DNA of 10,674 bases from DATMBL01 sp035559295. Its GTDB lineage: Bacteria; Desulfobacterota; Binatia; UBA9968. This document shows, in pieces, positions 1 to 5,518 of this stretch (positions are counted from its first letter, which is position 1; the number at the start of each line of letters is the position of its first letter). The notes under the pieces are model-generated. The model did no database searches. It had not been told where the DNA came from and was given only the letters and a program-made list of their open reading frames with translations. Location of the stretch: assembly GCA_035559295.1 (NCBI GenBank), contig DATMBL010000323.1, positions 1 to 10,674 of the forward strand, read 5' to 3'. Both the position numbers and the translations under genes were made by a program.

Positions 1-598
1 CGGCCGCCACCGGGGAATCAAAGGTCGCCGCCATCCCGCCGGCGGCCCCGGCGACCAGAAGCGTTTTTCTTTCCGCGCTGCTGAGCTTACAAAACTGGGC
101 CACCATCGAGCCGAAAGCGCCGCCTGTCATGATGATCGGCCCTTCCGCGCCGAAAGGACCGCCTGAACCGATCGAGATCGCCGCCGAGAGCGGCTTGAGC
201 AACGCCAGCCGCGGCTCTACTCGGCTCCCGCGGATGAGAATCGCCTCGATCGCCTCCGGAATGCCGTGGCCGCGGATCCGTTCCGATCCGTAGCGGGCCA
301 TCAAGCCGATGACCAGAGCGCCGCCAACCGGAACGAACAAGACAGCCCATCCCAGTTCATTTTGGGCGGGAGAGACGAGTTCCGTGCTCCAACGCTGGAA
401 GAAAAATAGATTCGTAAACAGACCGATCAGCTTCAGCAGCAGGCCGGCCAACCCCGCACTGATGGTTCCAATTGCAATTGCGGCAGCCGCTATCGGGAGC
501 AAGCGCACGGTGCAGGTGAAGTCGCCCAACGGGGCCGGCCGGGGCCGCCGCCGCGGGCGGTGAAGAAAACGATGGATCGATCGCGTGATGTTTTTCAT
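1..598 (-). CDS. CLC-family chloride channel/transporter, N-terminal part (runs off the left edge)
   Basis: Integral membrane anion channel or Cl-/H+ exchanger of the CLC family; 199 residues are visible and the C-terminal half lies outside the window. After a basic N-terminus (about 1-30), hydrophobic helices lie near 33-67 and 84-101. The first selectivity-filter motif reads GHGIPE (residues 110-115, matching GSGIPE of E. coli ClcA). The second reads GPFGAEGP (147-154), with Glu152 in the place of the gating glutamate. The visible part ends in MAATFDSPVAA (189-199), matching the FNAP-type helix of the family. The ATG at 596-598 was chosen because the protein aligns from there and the pentapeptide-repeat gene stops 62 bases upstream; only a weak GAGA-like ribosome site precedes it. 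Family assignment rests on these motifs. Channel versus exchanger cannot be decided, because the proton glutamate region is missing. Confidence 0.9.
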   Translation of the reverse strand, partial: MKNITRSIHRFLHRPRRRPRPAPLGDFTCTVRLLPIAAAAIAIGTISAGLAGLLLKLIGLFTNLFFFQRWSTELVSPAQNELGWAVLFVPVGGALVIGLMARYGSERIRGHGIPEAIEAILIRGSRVEPRLALLKPLSAAISIGSGGPFGAEGPIIMTGGAFGSMVAQFCKLSSAERKTLLVAGAAGGMAATFDSPVAA

Positions 599-660
599 CG
601 CAAGTTGATCTCGCTTGAACTGATGGATTTTTATCGATGCCGCGTCGAAAAGACGAGCGG

Positions 661-1017
661 TCACAGCCCGCGCGCGCCTTTGGCGAGCAAGTAACACTTC
701 AATGCCGGATCGATGCCGGTCGCCCCCTCGAAATCCGCACCGGCAACGATGGCGCCGTTGAACAGAGCGCCTTTCAGATTGGCGTTTTTGAAACTCACTT
801 TAATAAGCAGGCTGTTGCTCAGATTAGCGCCGCTGAGATCACAGCGCTCCATGTTCGCATGGTAGAGCCGGCACCCTTCCAAATTCACCCCGCGGAGGTC
901 CAGCCCCGAAAAGTCCATGTACGAAAGATAGAGGTTTCGGAGGTCCTGAAAGGCGATACTCTGCCTTTTCTGTATTTTGCTGAAGATATCCTTAAAGGTT
1001 TGGTTTGCGCGTTGCAT
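661..1017 (-). CDS. Pentapeptide-repeat protein (118 aa)
   Basis: Small protein made almost entirely of consecutive five-residue repeats of the A(D/N)LXX type, for example DFSGL-DLRGV-NLEGC, DLSGA-NLSNS, NLKGA and DFEGA, from about residue 25 to 98. Such arrays fold as a right-handed quadrilateral beta-helix. There is a short charged N-terminal helix (1-24) and a short C-terminal tail. No signal peptide or membrane segment is visible, so it is probably cytoplasmic. The reading frame stays open for 76 codons further upstream, but the ATG at 1015-1017 is preferred: GGGGAG lies just upstream and the pentapeptide homology starts after it. It precedes the CLC gene on the same strand and may be co-transcribed with it. 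The role is unknown. Some family members bind DNA gyrase, others act as scaffolds, and nothing here separates these options. Confidence 0.87.
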   Translation of the reverse strand: MQRANQTFKDIFSKIQKRQSIAFQDLRNLYLSYMDFSGLDLRGVNLEGCRLYHANMERCDLSGANLSNSLLIKVSFKNANLKGALFNGAIVAGADFEGATGIDPALKCYLLAKGARGL

Positions 1018-1118
1018 TGTTCTCCCCGTGATTTTGCGGGCAAGCGTACCGGCGCCGTTCCGGCGCGCCCGAAGCATTGCCGAATCGAGCCCAGGATGAG
1101 AGGGCGAGGAGAACAACT

Positions 1119-1406
1119 CTAGATCAGGAAGACGGCGTAGAGGCGATACAGCGATTGCGGCGCGTGGCGAACGGCGGAAGGGTCGCGGCCCGGGGCGGGC
1201 ATCCCAAAGTCGGCCTGAAGGTGGTGCGGCGCGGCGGTCGCGCACGCATTCGCCGCCTTTTCTTGTTCCACCGATATCGAAACGCCGTAGTCAAAGGGAA
1301 GCGGACCCGGCGCACAGGGAAGCTGGCGGCGCCCGAGCGACGCAAGCAGAAGGACGCCGCAGGAAAACGCCACGGCCAGCAACTTCCACGTTTTGACGGG
1401 CGACAT
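1119..1406 (-). CDS. Hypothetical small exported or membrane-anchored protein (95 aa)
   Basis: I do not recognise this family. The N-terminus has a lysine-containing start followed by a hydrophobic stretch (LLAVAFSCGVLLLASL, residues 9-24), typical of a signal peptide or membrane anchor. A cysteine inside the stretch (Cys16) is not in a convincing lipobox. The remaining 70 residues are polar and fairly rich in Ala, Pro and His, with no known motif. Codons end mostly in G or C, as in the neighbouring genes, which supports coding. The start ATG (1404-1406) has no strong ribosome-binding site. It lies upstream of the pentapeptide-repeat gene on the same strand and is divergent from the NitT/TauT permease, with 107 bases between their starts. 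The frame could be spurious, since GC-rich DNA gives long chance frames; existence is about even. Confidence 0.5.
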   Translation of the reverse strand: MSPVKTWKLLAVAFSCGVLLLASLGRRQLPCAPGPLPFDYGVSISVEQEKAANACATAAPHHLQADFGMPAPGRDPSAVRHAPQSLYRLYAVFLI

Positions 1407-1427
1407 CGAAGCTTGCGTTTGACCCGC

Positions 1428-1457
1428 TTGACGAGGGCCTCCCTTCGTGATTTATAT
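1428..1457 (+). promoter_or_regulatory. Candidate sigma-70-type promoter of the NitT/TauT permease
   Basis: TTGACG (1428-1433) resembles a -35 box. TTATAT (1452-1457) lies 18 bases further and could be the -10 box; TATATC one base on is an alternative. This is the most AT-rich part of the 107-base gap between the divergent genes and leaves a 5' leader of about 50 bases before the permease ATG. The assignment is by eye only. Confidence 0.4.
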
Positions 1458-1470
1458 CGTGATACGATAT
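1454..1470. promoter_or_regulatory. Perfect inverted repeat, probable operator
   Basis: ATATCGT-GAT-ACGATAT is a perfect 7-base inverted repeat around a 3-base centre. It overlaps the presumed -10 box and start point of the permease promoter and lies between divergent genes, the usual place for a repressor site. Dyads of this size suit dimeric GntR-, PadR- or TetR-type regulators, but no regulator gene is in the window. The symmetry is seen; the operator role is inferred. Confidence 0.5.
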
Positions 1471-1503
1471 TAGCGGGGCGCGGAGGAGAAGGCAAACAAC
1501 GCG

Positions 1504-1509
1504 AGGAGG
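1504..1509 (+). promoter_or_regulatory. Strong Shine-Dalgarno site of the permease
   Basis: AGGAGG sits 4 bases before the ATG at 1514 and fixes the start of the NitT/TauT permease. A second purine-rich stretch (GGAGGAGAAGG, 1482-1492) lies upstream but has no start codon at a suitable distance. Confidence 0.75.
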
Positions 1510-1513
1510 CGCT

Positions 1514-2368
1514 ATGGCCCATAACAATTCGGCTGCTCCCGAGGAGATCCTGCTCGATGTCAGAGTCGCCGAGGCTTCTCGGCTTTACAAGTTCTATCTC
1601 AATCACGAGAAGAAAATCCTCGGAACCAGCGCCGTGATCGTTTTCCTGGTCGCCTGGGAGCTGGTCGGGAACGTCTTCCAGGTGATCAATCCGATGTTCA
1701 TGAGCGCGCCGTCGCTGATTTACAAGGCGGCGCATCAGATGTTCAGCTCCGGGGAAATCTGGAACGACCTGCGAGTCAGCGGCATCGAATTCTTCTGGGG
1801 GTTTTTTCTCTCGGCCCTGGTCGGCATTCCCTTTGGGATCGCGACCGGGTGGTATAAAAAGATGAGCTATTTGTTCGATCCCTTCATCAACTCCTTGTAT
1901 TCGACTCCCAGAGTCGCGCTCTTGCCTCTGGTCATCATTTGGCTCGGCATCGGCATCATCTCGAAGGTCGGGATTATTTTCCTGGGCGCGGTGTTTCCGA
2001 TTCTGATCAACGCCCGTGACGGTGTGAAAACGACCCCGCACAACCTGCTCAACGCCGCGCGCAGTTTTGGCGCCTCCGAGTGGCAGATCTTCAAAACCGT
2101 CGTCATGCCCTCTACGATCCCCTTCATTATCAGCGGGCTCAGGCTTGGAGTCGGTCGCGCGCTCGTCGGCGTCATGGTCGGCGAGCTCTATGCGGCCACG
2201 GCCGGCATCGGCTTCATGATCACGGTCGCGGGCGCAACTTTTCAGACGGACAAGGTGTTTGTCGGCGTGCTGATTTTTGCGATCAGCGGGATGGTATCGA
2301 TGGAGCTCATCTCGAGGGTGGAGCGCCGCTTCAGCAGCTGGCGCCCCAAAGTGGGAGCGGCGGAGTAG
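1514..2368 (+). CDS. NitT/TauT-type ABC transporter permease
   Basis: Inner-membrane permease of the SsuC/TauC/NrtB-like family (binding-protein-dependent transport, BPD_transp_1 fold) in importers for nitrate, sulfonates, taurine, pyrimidine precursors and similar compounds. The 284-residue length is usual for the family. A cytoplasmic N-terminus precedes the first helix (about 38-58), then further helices lie near 92-112, 134-165, 203-224 and 247-265. The EAA loop that contacts the ATPase is at about 179-215 (NAARSFGASEWQIFKTVVMP then the ISGLRLGVGRA stretch). AGGAGG fixes the start. A 72-residue membrane protein follows after 7 bases, so the two are probably one operon. No cognate ATPase or binding protein is in the window, so the substrate cannot be told; partners must be encoded elsewhere or shared. 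Confidence 0.93.
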   Translation: MAHNNSAAPEEILLDVRVAEASRLYKFYLNHEKKILGTSAVIVFLVAWELVGNVFQVINPMFMSAPSLIYKAAHQMFSSGEIWNDLRVSGIEFFWGFFLSALVGIPFGIATGWYKKMSYLFDPFINSLYSTPRVALLPLVIIWLGIGIISKVGIIFLGAVFPILINARDGVKTTPHNLLNAARSFGASEWQIFKTVVMPSTIPFIISGLRLGVGRALVGVMVGELYAATAGIGFMITVAGATFQTDKVFVGVLIFAISGMVSMELISRVERRFSSWRPKVGAAE

Positions 2369-2375
2369 CACCGAA

Positions 2376-2594
2376 ATGGGTGAGTCGGCGATCGCGACCC
2401 TGTTGTTGCTGGGATTATTCTCGGCAACTGTTTGCGTGGCCGCCGGGATCGACGTCCCCGGCATGTGGCGCCAGTTGCCGCTCAGGGAACGAGTGTTGTG
2501 CGCCTTTTTGTTGATCGTCTCATCGATGATCGTGTTCGGCTACATTTTCAACGTTTCCTCGTTCCAGACCCACGCGTTTCTGCGCGCCCAGTGA
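2376..2594 (+). CDS. Small two-helix membrane protein (72 aa)
   Basis: I do not recognise this family. The protein consists of two hydrophobic segments (about residues 5-24 and 39-58) joined by a short polar loop (GMWRQLPLRERV), with a short tail, so it should sit in the inner membrane as a hairpin. The ATG at 2376-2378 lies 7 bases after the permease stop, with GGAG about 10 bases upstream inside the permease 3' end. This spacing suggests translational coupling. The frame is open further upstream inside the permease gene, but those codons are in the wrong frame for it and were ignored. Location and topology suggest a partner or accessory of the permease; that is inference. It ends 16 bases before the convergent sugar dehydrogenase gene, with no clear terminator between. 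Confidence 0.7.
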   Translation: MGESAIATLLLLGLFSATVCVAAGIDVPGMWRQLPLRERVLCAFLLIVSSMIVFGYIFNVSSFQTHAFLRAQ

Positions 2595-2610
2595 CCGATG
2601 CGGCTTGACG

Positions 2611-3786
2611 TCAGCGACGAGGCGGCTCGAGTCGGAGGATACGGCCGTCCCGGCTGTCGGTGAGAAGGTAAATCAGCCCGTCCGGACCTTCCTGCACTTC
2701 ACGGATGCGCTCGTCCAATGCGGCGAGATAGCGCTCCTCGCGAGTCACCTTGCCCCCCTCCAAAACCAGACGCACCAACAAGCCGGGGGTCAGCGAGCCG
2801 ATAAAAACGCTGCCCTTCCAATCCGGAAACGCGCTGCCGCTATAGAAGATCATGCCCGAAGGAGCGATCACCGGATCCCAGTAGTAGACCGGCTGCTCCA
2901 TCCCGGGCTTGGCGGTTCCTTCCCCGATTCTCAGTCCGGAATAATCGACGCCGTAGGTGATCACCGGCCAACCGTAGTTCTTGCCTGCTTCAGGATGGTT
3001 CAGCTCGTCGCCGCCTCGCGCGCCGTGCTCGGCGGTCCACAGCCGTCCGGTTTGCGGCTCGAGCGCCGCCGCCTGAATGTTGCGATGACCGTAGGACCAG
3101 ATCTCCGGCCGCGCGTCCTTGCGCCCCACGAAAGGGTTGTCCTTCGGCACGGAACCGTCCGGGTTGATGCGCACGATTTTTCCCAAACCCGAAGACAGAT
3201 CCTGCGCCTGCTCGCGATAGCCAAAGCGGTCGCCCTGGGTCACGAACATCGTGCCGTCGCGCGCGAACACGATGCGCGAGCCGAAGTGATTTCCGCCTCG
3301 TACCTTGGGCGTTTGGCGATAGATCACGTTTACATCTTCGAGGCGTCCGTCACCGAGGCGTGCGCGCGCCACGGCCGTGCCCGCGACGTTGCCCTCTCCG
3401 GCTTCGGCATAGGAAATATAAAGGATTCGATTTTCCGAAAAACGGGGATCCAGCGTCACATCGAGCAAGCCGCCCTGCCCCCGGGCGACCACCTTCGGCA
3501 CGTTTCCGAGAGGCTCGGAAAGACGCCCGTCTCGCGTGACGATGCGCATCCGCCCGGGCCGCTCGGTGACAAGCATGCGCCCGTCGGGAAGGAACGCCAG
3601 CGCCCAGGGATGCTCGAGCCCGCGCGCCACAGTCTCGACTTTTGGCCCGTTGATCGGTTTCGGCTGCGGCGAGCGCGGGGCCTGCGATTGAGCCGCCGCG
3701 CTCATCGACAACAGAAACGCGGCGGTGAACGCCGCCAACGCGATCCTTCGCAACCGCTGACCCGGAAAGTTTGTTTTCTGGCACAT
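2611..3786 (-). CDS. Secreted PQQ-dependent aldose sugar dehydrogenase (YliI/Asd-like)
   Basis: Soluble quinoprotein of the glucose/sorbosone dehydrogenase family, a six-bladed propeller that oxidises aldose sugars with PQQ in the periplasm. The 391-residue protein has a Sec signal peptide (basic RLRR, then IALAAFTAAFLLSMSAAA, about 11-32). Family landmarks follow in order: HPWALAFLPDGRMLVTERPG (59-78), GQGGLLDVTLDP (103-114), GGNHFG with the probable catalytic His167, YGHRNIQ with PQQ-contacting Arg235, and EHGARGGDELN (253-263). Length and motif order look intact. ATG (3784-3786) directly follows an in-frame GTG (3787-3789); AGGAGG upstream is 12 bases from the ATG and 9 from the GTG, so the GTG may be the true start. 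The frame runs open back to 4011, but that part is not protein-like. No PQQ biosynthesis genes are visible here. Confidence 0.92.
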   Translation of the reverse strand: MCQKTNFPGQRLRRIALAAFTAAFLLSMSAAAQSQAPRSPQPKPINGPKVETVARGLEHPWALAFLPDGRMLVTERPGRMRIVTRDGRLSEPLGNVPKVVARGQGGLLDVTLDPRFSENRILYISYAEAGEGNVAGTAVARARLGDGRLEDVNVIYRQTPKVRGGNHFGSRIVFARDGTMFVTQGDRFGYREQAQDLSSGLGKIVRINPDGSVPKDNPFVGRKDARPEIWSYGHRNIQAAALEPQTGRLWTAEHGARGGDELNHPEAGKNYGWPVITYGVDYSGLRIGEGTAKPGMEQPVYYWDPVIAPSGMIFYSGSAFPDWKGSVFIGSLTPGLLVRLVLEGGKVTREERYLAALDERIREVQEGPDGLIYLLTDSRDGRILRLEPPRR

Positions 3787-3823
3787 CACGCTCTGATTCC
3801 TCCTTCGTGCTACTGCGTCTGAT

Positions 3824-3846
3824 AATTTTCGCGGCGCGCGAAAATT
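3824..3846. promoter_or_regulatory. Perfect 10-base inverted repeat upstream of the sugar dehydrogenase
   Basis: AATTTTCGCG, a GCG loop, and its exact complement CGCGAAAATT form a strong dyad 37 bases before the dehydrogenase start. As DNA it could be an operator; as RNA a hairpin in the 5' leader. It is not followed by a run of T on either strand, so a simple intrinsic terminator is unlikely. Confidence 0.55.
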
Positions 3847-3854
3847 GTTTGCCA

Positions 3855-3867
3855 CCGACACTGTCGG
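3855..3867. promoter_or_regulatory. Palindrome CCGACA-C-TGTCGG
   Basis: A perfect 6-base inverted repeat around one central base, 8 bases beyond the AATTTTCGCG dyad and upstream of the sugar dehydrogenase. The symmetry is plain; the role, perhaps a regulator site, is inferred. Confidence 0.45.
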
Positions 3868-3868
3868 A

Positions 3869-3880
3869 AAACTAAAGTTT
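3869..3880. promoter_or_regulatory. Palindrome AAACT-AA-AGTTT
   Basis: A third short perfect dyad (5-base arms), one base after the CCGACA palindrome. On its own it could be chance; its interest is as part of a cluster of three in 57 bases. Confidence 0.3.
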
Positions 3881-3942
3881 CCTCCCGCCAAGCGCGCAAA
3901 GGAATATAATTCTTTTCTCGAAAAAATTTGGCGTCCTTTGCG

Positions 3943-3979
3943 TTCTTTGCGGGAGATATTCCCGTTCTTTCGCGGTTGC
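3943..3979 (+). repeat. Dispersed intergenic repeat, copy 1
   Basis: This stretch between the M16 gene and the sugar dehydrogenase shares TTCTTTGCG and an exact 15-base core GAGATATTCCCGTTC (3953-3967), and ends in TTGC, like the stretch at 7264-7302. The core holds a small GGGA/TCCC dyad. Just before it is a related CCTTTGCG unit (3936-3943), so the element may itself be built of short TTTGCG repeats. No coding function is seen. Confidence 0.5.
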
Positions 3980-4011
3980 GACGTAGTGTCAGACTTCGTG
4001 ATTACTCCCAT

Positions 4012-5511
4012 CTAGCGGACCACGTTGCCGTTCACGTCGTAGATTTCGAGAGGGCCGAATTTTTCCAACACCGGCTGGATCCTTTTCCGATCGCCGACCG
4101 CCACGATTTGCATCGTTTCCGGCTTGAGGTATCTCCGCGCGACGCGCTGGATGTCGTCCGGCGTCACCGCGGCGATCATGGCCGGATAACGATCCCAATA
4201 ATCCTCCGGGAAACTATAGAACTTGCGCGTGAGCGCAAATCCCAAAAGACGGCTCGGTTGTTCGAGGGCAAGCGCAAACCGGGCGACCACGGCGCGTTTG
4301 CTCGCTTCGAGCTCCGTTTCCCCCACGCTGGTCTCGGCGATACGCCGCAGCTCGCCCAGCAACTCCACCAGAGCCCCCTCGGTGACCTCGGTCCGAACGT
4401 CGGCGCTCGCCTGCCACGGGCCGGCGTACTCCAGCGCGGTAAAACCGCTGTAGGCGCCGTAGGTATAACCTTTTTCTTCGCGCAAATTCAGGAACAACCG
4501 AGAAGCGGGCCCGCCGCCCAGGAGTTGATTCAACACGACCATCGGAACAAAGTCATCGCTGCGCCGGTCGAGCGCGATGTTTCCGATCGTGAGATTCGTC
4601 TGTACCGCATCCGGGCGGTCCACCAGATAAACCTTTCGCACGGGCACGGGCTCCGCCGCCGGCGGTACCGGCGCACTGTTCGTCGCGGGCGGGCGCCACC
4701 CGGCCAACCAATTGTGCAATTTCCCAATCAGTTCCGCGGGCGCGAAATCTCCCGCAATCGCGAGGATCGAGCGGTTCGGCACATAGCGTTCCCGATGCCA
4801 TTCGGCGAGTAGCTTCGGGGTGAGCGCCTTTATCGATTCGGGAGTCGCGGAGATGCGCGCGGCAGGGTGCTTCCCGAACACCGCGCTATGAAATCGTTCG
4901 TTCATGAGAAAACGTCCCGTGCCGCGCTGCTGGCGCAGTTGAACTCGCAGTCGATCCTTCAGGCGCGAGAGCTCCACTTCCGGAAACGTCGGATGGAGCA
5001 GCATCTCAACCGCGACGGGAAACCAGTCATCGAAGTTCTCGCTCAAACCGGAAGCGCCGAGCACCGTTTCCGCCGAGCCGAAAGAAGCCGAAGCGCCCGC
5101 CGACGCCCCGAGGCGGTCGAGCGTCTCGGCGATCTCCCTGCTCGTGCGGCTGCGCGTCCCTTCCCGCAGCATCGCCGCCGTCGTCGAAGCCAGCCCCGAA
5201 AGAGCCGGGCTCTCGAACAGAGCGCCCGCTCCGCGAATATGCAGCTCCGCTGAAATGTACGGCAGCCGGCGGTCCTCCAAAAGCAGCAAGGTGAGCCCGT
5301 TGGCGAGCTTCGCTTCGACCGGCTTTGGCAAACGGACGCGTAGGGTTTCGGCTGAAACCGGAGCTCGGTTCTTGCGTTCGATTCGGCTTGGGACGGGTAG
5401 CGGCGTATCCTGCGCCGATGGCCACGGGGCGGGGATTCCGGTTGTCAACAGCGCCAGAATCACCGCGGCAACGCGGAGCCGAAACCGTCCCGGAATTAAA
5501 GACTCCGTCAA
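4012..5511 (-). CDS. Exported M16-family (insulinase-like) protein, catalytic zinc site lost
   Basis: A 499-residue protein with a signal peptide (FRLR, then VAAVILALLTTGIPAPW, cleavage probably near Ser32-Ala33) and two M16 domains (about 60-270 and 290-490). Where active M16 peptidases have HFLEH in a G-L-A-HFLEH-M-L context, this protein reads STTAA (109-113), so both zinc histidines and the catalytic glutamate are gone. The second domain keeps LGGGPASRLFLNLREEKGYTYG (332-352) with the Arg344/Tyr351 pair. This matches the non-catalytic subunit of heterodimeric bacterial M16B peptidases, which binds substrate while a sister subunit carries the zinc. No such sister is adjacent. The start is TTG (5509-5511), 7 bases after the upstream stop, with no good ribosome site; translational coupling is likely. 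GTG at residue 17 is possible but would cut the signal peptide. Confidence 0.88.
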   Translation of the reverse strand: MTESLIPGRFRLRVAAVILALLTTGIPAPWPSAQDTPLPVPSRIERKNRAPVSAETLRVRLPKPVEAKLANGLTLLLLEDRRLPYISAELHIRGAGALFESPALSGLASTTAAMLREGTRSRTSREIAETLDRLGASAGASASFGSAETVLGASGLSENFDDWFPVAVEMLLHPTFPEVELSRLKDRLRVQLRQQRGTGRFLMNERFHSAVFGKHPAARISATPESIKALTPKLLAEWHRERYVPNRSILAIAGDFAPAELIGKLHNWLAGWRPPATNSAPVPPAAEPVPVRKVYLVDRPDAVQTNLTIGNIALDRRSDDFVPMVVLNQLLGGGPASRLFLNLREEKGYTYGAYSGFTALEYAGPWQASADVRTEVTEGALVELLGELRRIAETSVGETELEASKRAVVARFALALEQPSRLLGFALTRKFYSFPEDYWDRYPAMIAAVTPDDIQRVARRYLKPETMQIVAVGDRKRIQPVLEKFGPLEIYDVNGNVVR

Positions 5512-5518
5512 AGGCCGC

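Noticed and set aside
1036..1070. GC-rich GCGCC/GGCGC hairpin upstream of the pentapeptide-repeat gene
   Set aside because: The stem is only about 5 bases and without a T-run, as expected often by chance in such GC-rich DNA.
1124..2464. 446-codon open frame on the minus strand covering the permease region
   Set aside because: It lies antisense to the well-supported NitT/TauT permease and encodes a charged, low-complexity Arg/Asp/His-rich sequence with no family features. This is typical of a shadow frame in GC-rich DNA.
2595..2610. Bidirectional terminator between the convergent small membrane protein and the sugar dehydrogenase
   Set aside because: The gap is 16 bases and shows no stem-loop or T-run.
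2605..3822. 405-codon open frame on the plus strand
   Set aside because: Fully antisense to the sugar dehydrogenase, which shows clear motifs; the translation is Arg/His-rich without recognisable structure.
3901..3914. TATAAT at 3905-3910 as a plus-strand promoter
   Set aside because: The hexamer matches a -10 box perfectly, but no -35-like sequence sits at the right distance and no plus-strand gene follows. It is more likely chance in an AT-rich gap.
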